From Pseudosulfitobacter sp. DSM 107133 (GTDB taxonomy: Bacteria; Pseudomonadota; Alphaproteobacteria; Rhodobacterales; Rhodobacteraceae), in NCBI RefSeq assembly GCF_022788695.1, contig NZ_CP085155.1, forward strand, positions 62,001 to 126,000: a stretch of 64,000 nt of DNA, written 5' to 3'. The notes under the pieces are model-generated. The model was not told the origin of the DNA. It saw nothing but the letters and a program-made list of their open reading frames with translations, and did not search any database. Both the position numbers and the translations under genes were made by a program. The stretch's first letter is position 1; each line of letters begins with the position of its first letter. Positions 15,001 through 20,349 of the stretch are shown piece after piece.

Positions 15001-18000
15001 AACGGCTATTTGATGAGCCCTGTTCTGGTCACGGGCATGCGCCGTCTGCCGTCCGGCCCGGATGTGCAGGACTGGACCGGCGACCCTGTCGCAGACACGA
15101 CAACGCAGGGCAATGCGGGTCTTGGGGCGCAGCCATCCGCGCAGGCCCGGCCCCCAGCGGCGACAGCCGCCGCGGTTGCAGCACGCGCCGCGCCGCCGAC
15201 CAATGCGCTGACCAACGGTGCGTTCACGGGTGGCACAACCGGCTGGACAACCTTTGGCACCGTGCAGGTGACCGATGACAAGGCGACATTGCGTGAAAGC
15301 GGCGGTACGATGGCAGGCCTGTCGCAAAGCTTTGTGCTGCCCGCAGAGGCCACTGCGTTGCAATTCACGCTAAGCGATCTGAACCTGCGGGCAACTGCGG
15401 GCACTGCGCCTGATGCCTTTGAAGTTGCGCTGTTTGACGCGGTCACCGGTCTGGCGGTTCTGCCCCAGATCGACGGGCTGTCGGGCACAGATGCGATCCT
15501 GAACATTCAGGCAGATGGTCGCCACTATGCGTCGTCGCCTGTGGGCATCACCGTGGTGGACGGCGATGTGATCGTCACCGTTGACCTGACGGGACTGGCG
15601 GTGCGTCCTGAAAGCGTGACGTTGACATTCGATCTGATTGGTTTGGGCGACATCGACAGCGCTGTCAGCGTCGACACCGTCCGCCTGTTGGGTCTCGCCG
15701 CCAACACCGCGCCCGTTGCGGTGGGCGAAAGCCTGACCATTGACGAAGACACACCGGGCGATATCAACCTGCTGGCAAATGACAGCGATGCGGAAAACGA
15801 TCCGCTTGTCGTGCGGATCGTTGGCGGGCTTGGCGCAGGGGCGCGGCTGGAGCCGGTGGGCAACGGGGTGTTCCGCTATACGCCCGCGCCGAATGCCAAC
15901 GGAACGGAAACGATCACATACCGGTTGTTTGATGGCGTGGCGCTGTCGGATCCGGTCGAACTGACGGTGACGATCAATCCGGTCAATGACGCGCCGGTGT
16001 TTGAAGACGTTCCCAACCGGTTCGTCAGCCAGAACGAAGAGGTCGTGATCCAGATTGTCGCCACCGACCCTGATGGCAACGATGCAGAAATTTCGATCTC
16101 GCTCGTGGGTGGCCCCGCAGGCGCTGTCTATGACGCCGTAACCGGTCAGCTCCGCTGGACCCCGACAGGTCCGCAGCGGGCCGAATTCGTCTTGCGCGCC
16201 GAAGACGGCGAAAATGCCGCGTCGACCCTGAGCTTTGTTCTGACGGCGCGGGCGGCACCTGTGCTGGCGGTTGCGAATATTGCGGTGACCGAAGGCACGC
16301 CGCTGTCGCAATTCGTGACGGCCACCGACGATGACACCCCGACGCCAAGCCTGCGCTTTGTCAAAATGTCCGGCCCCGACTGGATTGCGGTTGACCCGAT
16401 AACCGGCGCGGTGACCGGTGATACGACAGGGCAGGCGGGTGACTATGTTGTCACGGTTCGGGTCAGCGATCCTGACGGGCTGACCGATACGGCCAGCTTT
16501 GACGTGGCGGTGAACGCAGTGCCGCAGATCACGGTGGCAAGTGTGGTGCTGGTCGACGGCGACGCGCTGGCGCTGACCCCGCTGGTCGAGGATGCCGACA
16601 GCACGCCCGAGCAGCTGAGCTTTGCCAAGCTGTCAGGCCCTGACTGGATCAGCGTTGATCCGGTGACAGGGCTGGTTTCGGGGGCCAGCGACGGCCAATA
16701 CGGGTTGGCGTTGGTCGAGGTTGAGGTGACCGATCAGGACGGGTTGACGGATACGGCCAGCTTTACCGTGATGGTGCGCGCCCGCCCTGTCATCACCGCA
16801 GATGATATTTCGCTGATCGAAGGGGCCGCCCTGAGCCATTCCGTCAGCGCCACCGATTTCGACAGCCCCGACGACGCCATCCGCTTTGCCAAATTGTCAG
16901 GGCCCGACTGGATCACGGTGGATGCGGTGACGGGTGCGGTGACGGGCGACAGTGCGGGCCATGCCGGTGTGTATACTGTCACGGTGTCGGCGACCGACCC
17001 GGACGGGCTGAGCCGCGAGGCCTCCTTTGGCGTTGTTGTGAACGGGCCACCCGATATTTCGGCCAGTGACATCGCATTGCTGACGGGTGACCCTTTGGCG
17101 ATTGATTTGCCGGTTTCAGACCCCGACACTCCGGTGGGAGAATTGCGGTTTGCCAAGATCGCCGGACCCGACTGGATCAGTGTTGATGCCGTGACAGGTC
17201 AGGTAACAGGCGACAGCACGGGCCGGTTTGGCAGCTTTGACATCACGGTTCAGGTCACCGACCCCGAAGACCTGAGCGATCGTGCCAGCTTTACCTTGAC
17301 GCTGCGCGCGCCGCCGACCGCCGCAGTGACCGATGCGGTGTTGCGCGAGGGTGCGCCGCTGGACCTTCAGATTGTTGCCACTGACCCTGATGGCGCGGAC
17401 ACGGCGCTTGTCTATGCCAAGATTGCCGGACCCGACTGGATCAGCGTCGATGCGAAAACGGGGCGGGTGACTGGTGACAGTTCGGGCAATGCGGGCAGTG
17501 CGGCGGTTACGGTTTCGGTGACCGATGCCGACGGGCTGAGCACGCAAGCCAGCTTTATGGTCGACGTCAACGCGCCCCCTGTCATTGATGCGCTGCAAAC
17601 GGTGATTGTCGCAGGCCAGCCCTTGTCGCTGCCTGTGACGGCGCGCGACCCCGACGGCGATCCCGACGCGCTTGGGTTTACAAAACTGTCGGGGCCGGAC
17701 TGGATCACGGTGGATGCAGAAACGGGCCTGCTCAGCGGCGATACAAGCGGGCAGCCGGGGCCATTCACTGTTGTTGTTCAGGTGCGCGATGAAACCGGGC
17801 TGACCAGCCAGACCGACATTTCCGTCCGCGTTATTGCGCGCCCTGTGCTGACGGGTTCCAGCACCGTCTTGCTGGCGGGCGAAACGGTGCAGATCGCGCC
17901 GCAGGTGTCCGATGCCGACAGCGCCATCGCCGCATTGCGCTTTGCCAAACTGTCGGGGCCTGACTGGATCACCGTTGATCCGGCGACTGGTGTGATCGGC

Positions 18001-19944
18001 GGCGACAGCACCAACAATGTCGGGCGCTTCAACCTGACCCTTGGCGTGACCGATCCCGATGGATTGACCGCCAGCGCGGTCTTTGTGCTGACCGTGCGCG
18101 ACCGCCCCGTGATCAGCGCGGCAGACCAGACCCTGATCGAAGGACAGCCGCTGGACACGGTACTGACCGTGCGCGACCGTGACAGCACGCCCGCGCAGCT
18201 GAGTTTTGTCAAACTGTCGGGCGCCGACTGGATCAGCGTTGATCCGGCGACGGGTCGTGTCACGGGCGACAGCAACGGGCAGTCCGGCAACGCCGAGGCG
18301 CGGTTCCGCGTCACCGACCAGACCGGACTCGGGGCCGAGGTCACCCTGCGCGTCGATGTGAACGCGCGTCCGGTCATTGAAGACAGTCGTGTAACGCTGG
18401 TGCGGGGTGATCTGCTGGAGTTCGCGCCGGTTGTGCGCGATGCCGATACCGCTGCGGGCGATCTGCGCTTTGCCAAACTGTCGGGGCCAGACTGGATTGC
18501 GGTAGACCCCGCCACCGGCACGCTGAGCGGGACCAGCGCGGGGCAGGCGGGAGAGTTTGCGCTGCGCCTTTCGGTCACTGATGCCGACAATCTTGTGGCT
18601 GAAGCTGTCATTACCGTTGATGTAAACGCGCCGCCCAAGCTGCAAGCGCAAGCTGTCACTCTGACTGCGGGCCAAACGCTGTCGCTGTCGCTGTTTGCGC
18701 AAGACGATGACACCGATCCGTCCTTGCTGCGCTATCAGCTGCTTGGCGCGCCGTCGTGGCTGTCGCTGGATGCGGCCAGCAATACCCTGATCGGTGACAC
18801 CTCGCAGCAGTTCGGAAAAACATTTGCCCAGGTACAGGTGACTGACGCCGACGGCCTGAGCGATATGGCGGTGATGGAAATCGACGTTGTCGCTCCGTTC
18901 ACGCCGCTGGACTTTTTCGACGATGGATCAGACACCTTTGTCAGCCCGCGCGAAAACCGGACACCGCCCGCGACACCGGCCTTGCAGGGCACCTCGGTGG
19001 ACATGCGGTTTACCCGCATCGACATTGCGTCAAGTGGTTTGCCAGCCGGTGCGCGTGTGCCGCTGCCTGTTTTGTTTGAAAGCATGGGCGGCGTGAAAGA
19101 GATTGTGATGGAGGTCACCCATGCCGCCAACGCGCTGTATCTGTTCGCGCCGGTTCTGGGTGACGGTCTGCCCGAAGGGATCACGCTGAACAGTGAAATG
19201 GTCCGGCGTGGCGGCGCGCCGTTGATGCGGATCACGATCACAGCCGACCCTGCCTTGCCCGAAGGGACGCTTGAGCTGTTCTCGTTGCGCTATCTGATGG
19301 GCGGCGATCCGGCTGCGGCGGGTCTGTCGCTGCGCACGGTGTCGATCAACGGCGAACCTGTCACCCAGGGTGATCCGGTCGAACTTGACCCCGAAGGCAG
19401 CAGCCTGAGCGTTGATGTGTCGGGGTCTTATGATCTGGGCATGGACATGGGCGCGCAGGGTGTCATCGATATTGCTGTCGGAGACTTTGGTGCAACCGTG
19501 CCGGCGACGATGCTGATCGATCCCGCAATGCTGGAAGATGGCCGTGTCGCAGTGCAGCTTGCCGGTCTGACGGGCGCGCGCGAGGTGCGTATCGCGCTCA
19601 GCTTTGATGCAGAGCGCCTGTCGGCAGATGCGGTCGATCCCGGCGTTGAAATGGTACAGATCGCACCGGGCGAGGTTGAACTGGTGATGACCGACATCGT
19701 TTTGCTGGCGGCGGAACTGGCGCTGGTGGCCGGGGTTTCGTTCAACCGCAAGGACACGCGGCGCACCAACGGAACCGTGCGTGTCAGCGGGCTGCAAGTG
19801 GACGGGTTCGATCTGCCTCTGGACGAGACCGCAGAGGCATGGACAGGCGAAACGGCAGATTATGTCACCACAGCGATGGCCGCGCCCAAAGCAGCAGCCT
19901 TGCCAGGGATGCACATTCCGCTGCACTCTCCAAGCAAGCTTTAA
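1..19944 (+). CDS. Giant multidomain Ig/cadherin-repeat exoprotein, 5' end outside window
   Basis: The frame is open from base 1, so the start lies upstream; at least 6,647 residues are encoded. Residues are counted from the first codon in the window. Visible modules are a beta-propeller-like part (about 547-800), nine cadherin/He_PIG-like units with the W-T-P signature (1029-1897), an RHS-like stretch (2090-2360), a dockerin-like calcium-loop pair (2463-2510), Big_2-like domains (2605-2790) and a glycine-rich hydrophobic patch (2942-2987). They continue with a second propeller (3217-3627), an alpha/beta-hydrolase-like domain with GHSRG (Ser 3998), a degenerate metzincin-like site (4984-4995), and ten 88-residue Ig-like units (5419-6298). 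The tail (6299-6647) is beta-sandwich-like. I see no RTX nonapeptides, LPXTG motif or type IX signal. A cell-surface or secreted adhesin/enzyme is the likely role. The gene leads a tight operon with four processing or export-like genes. Confidence 0.9.
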   Translation, partial: QTQIALDLRDRILASDDAPGALVAIVADPNLWVDFSLAGLEQAGILRAEGDIPPIRERQEILSLMATLASGVLFGPAGQDIRSDGDILGFFEQLRTLYGHDETLMADIEFMDPRESDCYTGEIPVPALPEFDDYNMGLSNETHFEAVRIYSPWVPFEDRGAALPEDFLINGPAPVDGSGFEALNFSGYFADPGNSGRLASMNGPQTFETEGWLPSTEALPYTIKFENDGESSAWANQIEIVTQLDDDLDPRSFRLGDIRIGDITIDVPDGRWFYTDEIDFTDTLGFVVRVSAGVDLFQDPASARWVLQAIDPLTGEKIQSTTAGLLPPNTDLGKGAGFVSYTVKPAEDVETGTRISSSARVVFDTAAPEDTQELIQVVDGAAPTTRMTADQIEGTDSYDVVWTAQDDAGGSGVKHVTIYVATDGGDFKIWQRRLEQATGQLVFEGEAGKTYEFLALATDIAGNREQPQDGSAVTSDGQPVNLGATAAVEGTTAPNFGIAPEPVIQPVTNDLFRMALDNVPSAAPLSNLPEFSQVLSPFIGTSFATGFQTSQAGIGPMAILERSNGDILVSGGVNRGSIFVFGAEGGTANTETLLVTLDEPVFNLAEDAAGNIWATTGGGALLQIDGSSGAVLGRYGDGLTLGLAIEEATGLIYVGTNSGIVTFDAVAKTFTQWSRDEGLRVGALAFDDQGTLWAVTWPDRAQVVSFTERKRAETRLEFSSQIDSIAFGQKGTALADMLFVSANTGAVSGTGEAAEGSALTMVDLETLQRVDVATGGTRGDVLIATSDGRVLISQSNQVDVVAPSYAPSVIATNPPDDSVVPLPQSVLAVRFDQDMFVGDPNLDTSVLNLDNYTLTGALNGPVSPTAVIYDTNSRTALVKVENLAADTYTLTVKGSVASLQGLRMGSDYQTRFQGIQDLSAFIQIEFGATRYNRALGTVSYDVFLTNTGANDVILPVLLTLDPESGYPGIPGDALGQTDQGLWLIDLSATLPPDGRLAAGASTRGETVAIVTPNRQRVQFSVGIAASTGPNRAPVITSEVPETAKVGEPFVHQIVAQDPDGEAIVFHLLDGPEGMTLDAATGNISWTPLENTSADQAVTVQVFDARGAVTTQRFVLAVEGGNQAPEFLSIPQELTASEGDLVEFELVAADPDFGDVVTWIDDLPEGAVYDADRRVFSWQVGYDQAGTYALTARASDGLREISSTVNIRIAQQDRPVSLQVPGNMIAAEGDRIRFNLRADAEPGLPLSFGVVNDTLPFGAKLNAATGEFEWTPGFTQADTYTVLFAVSDGKGVAVREMTIEVTNANGAPVFDNFDGLQVYEGQQFALRAFAFDPDNPFYEPGYRNLEDEFTEIGSAPKTVQVEVVGEVPDGASFDAETWELLWTPGADQAGDYQIEFRATDDGDGTGTPAVTTQTVSITVRELNQAPVVSEPANVTINRAEVRDIPVSATDADGDPITLLLQSELPGFPLPDFISFVDNGDGTGVIRLAPGVGDRGEHVIRLVAHDDGGGQGIQRGDLYTFVVDVVSDNEPPEFAYQGNVVAVAGQQLQLELNATDLDQDALQFALSGLPAGAVLTADPLIYGRALLTWTPTAAQIRTHQAQVSATDTGADGLTDPATSTLQFGIVVRAANVAPVLDPFGVIKGLETQPLSVTFKAQDGDGDALTYSATDLPAGAAFDRATGQLDWTPTPNQAGSYQVNVTVSDGSAQSTETVTIEIGEQNRAPVFVPMIAQLGRDRAEIRFSVVADDPDGDAVELSVISGLPEGAAFSVERGEFVWIPQYDQTGTYTLTLAATDPSGLTTQMAVDVIVADVNRAPVLQASDRAFLIGEEKSFALEASDPDGTALTFRALDLPDGAVLDAETGIVTWTPGPAQSGDYYVTFLASDGDIEARQTIVMRASLQPIAPTVRIELTPSFAAIPGQSVLVQVVADSLSDITGVRLFADGVAVAMDAQGRAVITPEAAGKIQLRAEATDADGVTGDAELPLKVRDPSDRMAPVILFEDLLSLAPLEGVVEVGGLVTDANLDYWRLELRSADGATLLQTIGSGEEQVGGLLGALDTRALLNGFYSLRLVAADISGRIVREDVRIEVRGDTKTNRHVTSRTDMVFQLDGAALEITRRYDSLSGPDRDFGLWSAGFDLDLDLNVTASGREAYGIYTPLRSGDRMYLTTPDGERVGFTFKPVAELVGPATFYRPEWVADSGQDWQIRSVDMLLRKSGGRFYASADSLPYNPTDPNIGGGQPFELKSPDGRTYYVSSGGRVQEIRLGDKRLFVGQSGITAASGEVLSFLRNAEGLISRATTPDGRALVYTYGENGDLLSVRALDDGSGARYGYADGRLVTETEIGAQGTAIRYGADGTVTQAPIAEDLGGLGQVTGRVIAAPGGAAQTSYSLTVRDSEIASAAGGYLIVSLRTSTQDTTPSLAGASLLGLERANGQTTALYRIDTAGLYRLDVSGEAAFDLTVSVAGDLNADGAVNGTDSDLLRAAGAGSDIDGNGTTDVLDRQVLNVNFGVRRNAAPDVAAVLPVPFTHVDLPVLVALDDIATDPDGDPVFFRVSSSEHVTARFTPDGEFLRITPNLGYSGAASITVVADDGFAATSEITLDINISDAALTELQFLKRRFIFDKPGEVTDLVVVGQFADQSDVILPFDYVTVTAENPDIIKVSGSGLISGLAYGDTYISAERGNVAAATAASVGIAEDGKGAIAQLFGIDAYPDTVTILPDGGSRQVVTSLGTLGTQFIGGAEGVVYVSGNRDIVTVTEAGLIEAVGAGDTTVTVIYRGAEEVLSVTVAPPVLGNTAQIGAEGGALRTDDGIEVAFGKGQLSGSATVTVTTLGEADLEIAVPPDFDFIGGATLDIAEGTLDGTIQFATPVNGAAAPGDQVIFFVQDDFTERTNGEYGKIWRMVDSGTVDENGIARTASPPFPGLSERGNIIVAKANQPMLDASLYLPALARGAVAVIPGMLIGLAVGGLGGALVGLGLVAGASYVGFQMTPAKQRIDAYADYLDGKDWAKTQIEVEAPENTTGRLNLTVKVPDTAFSNAPGAAPAISEAAVARKADGSAELRITGSKFFYGANNPNSGEFGSRLRDGRVKFDLGGHAVYVAGTQFREVAENLTDEGGTFVLDIPDTILATKARITFERAEPGGAADAAGKGGWSSTNKPTFSQEIKVSNTRGYGVIGGTKQNSATGIPSHTMLQVFDILPANVPVQDDPNPNDGVLPEKTELVSDVYLYNGLAAIAGWPNDAVVAGDLSAAYVATYDGIAVVDMLTLKQFDVDPETEGVNIITVPGKRVDKLALSGDGNFLFAAGQGKVFSIDLRPGSSDYLQYRQITIPMPDDVRQATGGLINDIELSAEGKKLYVAVPYGNIFGDGGWGRSNGTKGVIHVIDVERPKADATGPTTYLTIIETLEGYVDPYDIAASSDENKLAFVARGERSDGFYTIEVTNADPASYSANVRKLPSTLETGDTFRRSLELNKGSIGVRYNGYVIPYTSILIDDYLPLTSQRYDLDIRNPVAVEIAPDLSYAFVADYDLSRYLTFGDSVLAYEIERRHELGNNIGLIRNPFNMEKSDWDKLSKTYNYGSAAHVGTTIPIPDQYLQEIVLRPDGTQLIANFRKSGALVTYQVDKLIEASDKGWDGNKITRNRTLPVDLERGLYGIGDAVVREEIFGDPLDVVFWGRGLDLQVEVGLKLVNPKGEIVANGEGALPLKFEVHLDPRKIGKTQFLMNLFVSTQAPGEGLFPQDPYRERGFWGHSKPDAREDYHEFRLINSPGNNANFAFLSGKYYTLKADGTIDHTKTRDLKQADVADGEKPENAIVIEVDPGFRRLLTGSQDYYWGVEVPSAGGTLRDSVKFRTAKVTPEDTPYSTVNVLTHGFQVEGILPDYANTPLNEDTLKAWLENAEVISQASGGGVILVYNRQTGKFHEYRTEEVDGRKINKDTAYDIGSVPKGQAITLVMDWYRESNLSDSGFSEAAADAFFASLVQLNQDSGNKLFKSPVHFIGHSRGTSVNSEVIQRLGVHFPENGAANDINIHMTTLDPHEFKQDSLKVEFEKIIKNYLTAAKLVGVATSFVNPPLGASIQRVVNAAETVFEIVLDIAGIMGLQLREIQFNDFKDPNVQVWSNVNFADNYYQSTATESFGPVASKLPTFIPTTTPNGTSIPTTKDGPTFVPSKHGNGKPDIEISFTNKSSAGTVQYPKVPGFIEDSITAGPHSRITNWYLGTADVNARYVVGQTVPRTVGDQGLVIGSTEDPGFIETLGNIFGEEFTTQPWYGVDPVAFSDGKWASLKPHFTKYFQNADVNPGTTGRNSTRTEATGSGFYFSVVAGDPDVLPKESERTRTKLDFDNTEVDRPKVPVYPYEAVPSVFNGDFSHGTRHALSEYIKWLLDSVYKEVTGGNKNADALKKSILDKTASFGDSAKKLGALIPPLPPELGRFPLQYDLPGWSMHGGIEGTAADTAAGRAVDEGVSFTFDLFTESTPGGIGFDGPVDITGKFLVNQNLASELVDVVGRVLKPLLDKWLEGQLERFNGGKYGSSATPTDIKKKAEQDYADQLGGVLAGDPNNPRIVDKDGKLLLGSDDLAANVGGIVNFIISDGTAVRAMATVVDVALQSIAANPAVKEFVKDYKGPGLTLVAILDLPLDETNEDTIKASQDARKAAIGAFGDYLKKNLTVFFTHIFGIDTKPDFGLLMGGTQALKELFKTFVPEGSFNFFGTEINPVETFEKYLDKVGQLDKITHNRMYIPSDRNYLKFDVFFPLNVNDDMQMTAVFTDMDGKTHTAVAEKQLDNGAIELGDAYTFDRHFFTREIATFRIPDEVKGKVASLTITNNGLEKKPADNFGDLAVDLLEGFTFVGNALSAIIIIDDVRLTTTASNQTAASIGPGAEALPLVQAQALAEVAKGIWVESALVPGAEDLLRDVIIQVGDLEGAALALADGKVITIDMDAAGNGWFVDQTPLDQVEFAATADSHVYIAGAGSDASGRVDLLTVLMHEMGNAMGLADHVDPTGNGYLMSPVLVTGMRRLPSGPDVQDWTGDPVADTTTQGNAGLGAQPSAQARPPAATAAAVAARAAPPTNALTNGAFTGGTTGWTTFGTVQVTDDKATLRESGGTMAGLSQSFVLPAEATALQFTLSDLNLRATAGTAPDAFEVALFDAVTGLAVLPQIDGLSGTDAILNIQADGRHYASSPVGITVVDGDVIVTVDLTGLAVRPESVTLTFDLIGLGDIDSAVSVDTVRLLGLAANTAPVAVGESLTIDEDTPGDINLLANDSDAENDPLVVRIVGGLGAGARLEPVGNGVFRYTPAPNANGTETITYRLFDGVALSDPVELTVTINPVNDAPVFEDVPNRFVSQNEEVVIQIVATDPDGNDAEISISLVGGPAGAVYDAVTGQLRWTPTGPQRAEFVLRAEDGENAASTLSFVLTARAAPVLAVANIAVTEGTPLSQFVTATDDDTPTPSLRFVKMSGPDWIAVDPITGAVTGDTTGQAGDYVVTVRVSDPDGLTDTASFDVAVNAVPQITVASVVLVDGDALALTPLVEDADSTPEQLSFAKLSGPDWISVDPVTGLVSGASDGQYGLALVEVEVTDQDGLTDTASFTVMVRARPVITADDISLIEGAALSHSVSATDFDSPDDAIRFAKLSGPDWITVDAVTGAVTGDSAGHAGVYTVTVSATDPDGLSREASFGVVVNGPPDISASDIALLTGDPLAIDLPVSDPDTPVGELRFAKIAGPDWISVDAVTGQVTGDSTGRFGSFDITVQVTDPEDLSDRASFTLTLRAPPTAAVTDAVLREGAPLDLQIVATDPDGADTALVYAKIAGPDWISVDAKTGRVTGDSSGNAGSAAVTVSVTDADGLSTQASFMVDVNAPPVIDALQTVIVAGQPLSLPVTARDPDGDPDALGFTKLSGPDWITVDAETGLLSGDTSGQPGPFTVVVQVRDETGLTSQTDISVRVIARPVLTGSSTVLLAGETVQIAPQVSDADSAIAALRFAKLSGPDWITVDPATGVIGGDSTNNVGRFNLTLGVTDPDGLTASAVFVLTVRDRPVISAADQTLIEGQPLDTVLTVRDRDSTPAQLSFVKLSGADWISVDPATGRVTGDSNGQSGNAEARFRVTDQTGLGAEVTLRVDVNARPVIEDSRVTLVRGDLLEFAPVVRDADTAAGDLRFAKLSGPDWIAVDPATGTLSGTSAGQAGEFALRLSVTDADNLVAEAVITVDVNAPPKLQAQAVTLTAGQTLSLSLFAQDDDTDPSLLRYQLLGAPSWLSLDAASNTLIGDTSQQFGKTFAQVQVTDADGLSDMAVMEIDVVAPFTPLDFFDDGSDTFVSPRENRTPPATPALQGTSVDMRFTRIDIASSGLPAGARVPLPVLFESMGGVKEIVMEVTHAANALYLFAPVLGDGLPEGITLNSEMVRRGGAPLMRITITADPALPEGTLELFSLRYLMGGDPAAAGLSLRTVSINGEPVTQGDPVELDPEGSSLSVDVSGSYDLGMDMGAQGVIDIAVGDFGATVPATMLIDPAMLEDGRVAVQLAGLTGAREVRIALSFDAERLSADAVDPGVEMVQIAPGEVELVMTDIVLLAAELALVAGVSFNRKDTRRTNGTVRVSGLQVDGFDLPLDETAEAWTGETADYVTTAMAAPKAAALPGMHIPLHSPSKL
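16255..18894 (+). repeat. Ten protein-level tandem repeats of exactly 264 nt (88 aa)
   Basis: These repeats lie inside the giant gene. The conserved Trp codon of the motif GPDWI falls at 16381, 16645, 16909, 17173, 17437, 17701, 17965, 18229, 18493 and 18757, which is exactly 264 nt apart every time. The unit pattern is D-x-D, then L-x-F-x-K-x-S-G-P-D-W-I, V-D, T-G, G-D-S, G, ending in V-T-D-x-D-G-L. The last unit is the most diverged (APSWL). The DNA units differ clearly from each other, so this is an old array kept in strict length register and not a recent amplification. The fold is probably He_PIG/cadherin-like. Confidence 0.9.
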
Positions 19945-19968
19945 GCAAGACAGAAAGGCAGTCCAGAC

Positions 19969-20310
19969 ATGGCGAAATCCTCAAAGGATGACACATCCGA
20001 CGCGACCGCAGAACCGCGCGTGCAAGACACAGGCCCGGCCACGCGGCGTGTGCCGCCCAATCAGGTGTCATTTGATACATCGGATCTGAAAAGCACCTAT
20101 TGCAACGTCTGCAACGGGTCGAGCACGCAGGAAGAAGTGGTCATCAACTTTGGCGTCAACGACAGTTGGGACATGGGACAGGACAAGCTGAAGGTGCATC
20201 TTCACCACCGCATCGTCATGTCGCCCCATGCGGCAAAACGGTTGCGCGATATGATGAACCGCCTGATCGACGAACATGAAACGCGCTATGGCGCGTTGGG
20301 CGGCGGTTGA
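19969..20310 (+). CDS. DUF3467 family protein
   Basis: This 113-residue protein has no signal peptide or membrane segment, so it is probably cytosolic. The core matches the DUF3467 pattern: Y-x-N-V-x-N, S-S-T-x-E-E-V-V-x-N-F-G, then H-R-I-V-M-S-P-x-A-A-K-R-L and a C-terminal helix ending near E-x-R-Y-G. The first 30 residues are polar and look disordered. There is a Cys pair (C-N-V-C) in the first conserved segment. It begins 24 nt after the giant gene and is followed 39 nt later by the GAF-HlyD gene, so it is almost certainly co-transcribed. DUF3467 has no established biochemical role that I know of. From context it could be a chaperone or adaptor for the giant protein or the SecA-like ATPase, but that is inference. 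Confidence 0.85.
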   Translation: MAKSSKDDTSDATAEPRVQDTGPATRRVPPNQVSFDTSDLKSTYCNVCNGSSTQEEVVINFGVNDSWDMGQDKLKVHLHHRIVMSPHAAKRLRDMMNRLIDEHETRYGALGGG

Positions 20311-20349
20311 TCGTGATCCGGTGACGGGCACAGGAATGAGGGGCCGAAC

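Noticed and set aside
1..19944. Type I (RTX) secretion substrate
   Set aside because: I find no G-G-x-G-x-D nonapeptide arrays and no ABC exporter; the HlyD-like partners are atypical fusions.
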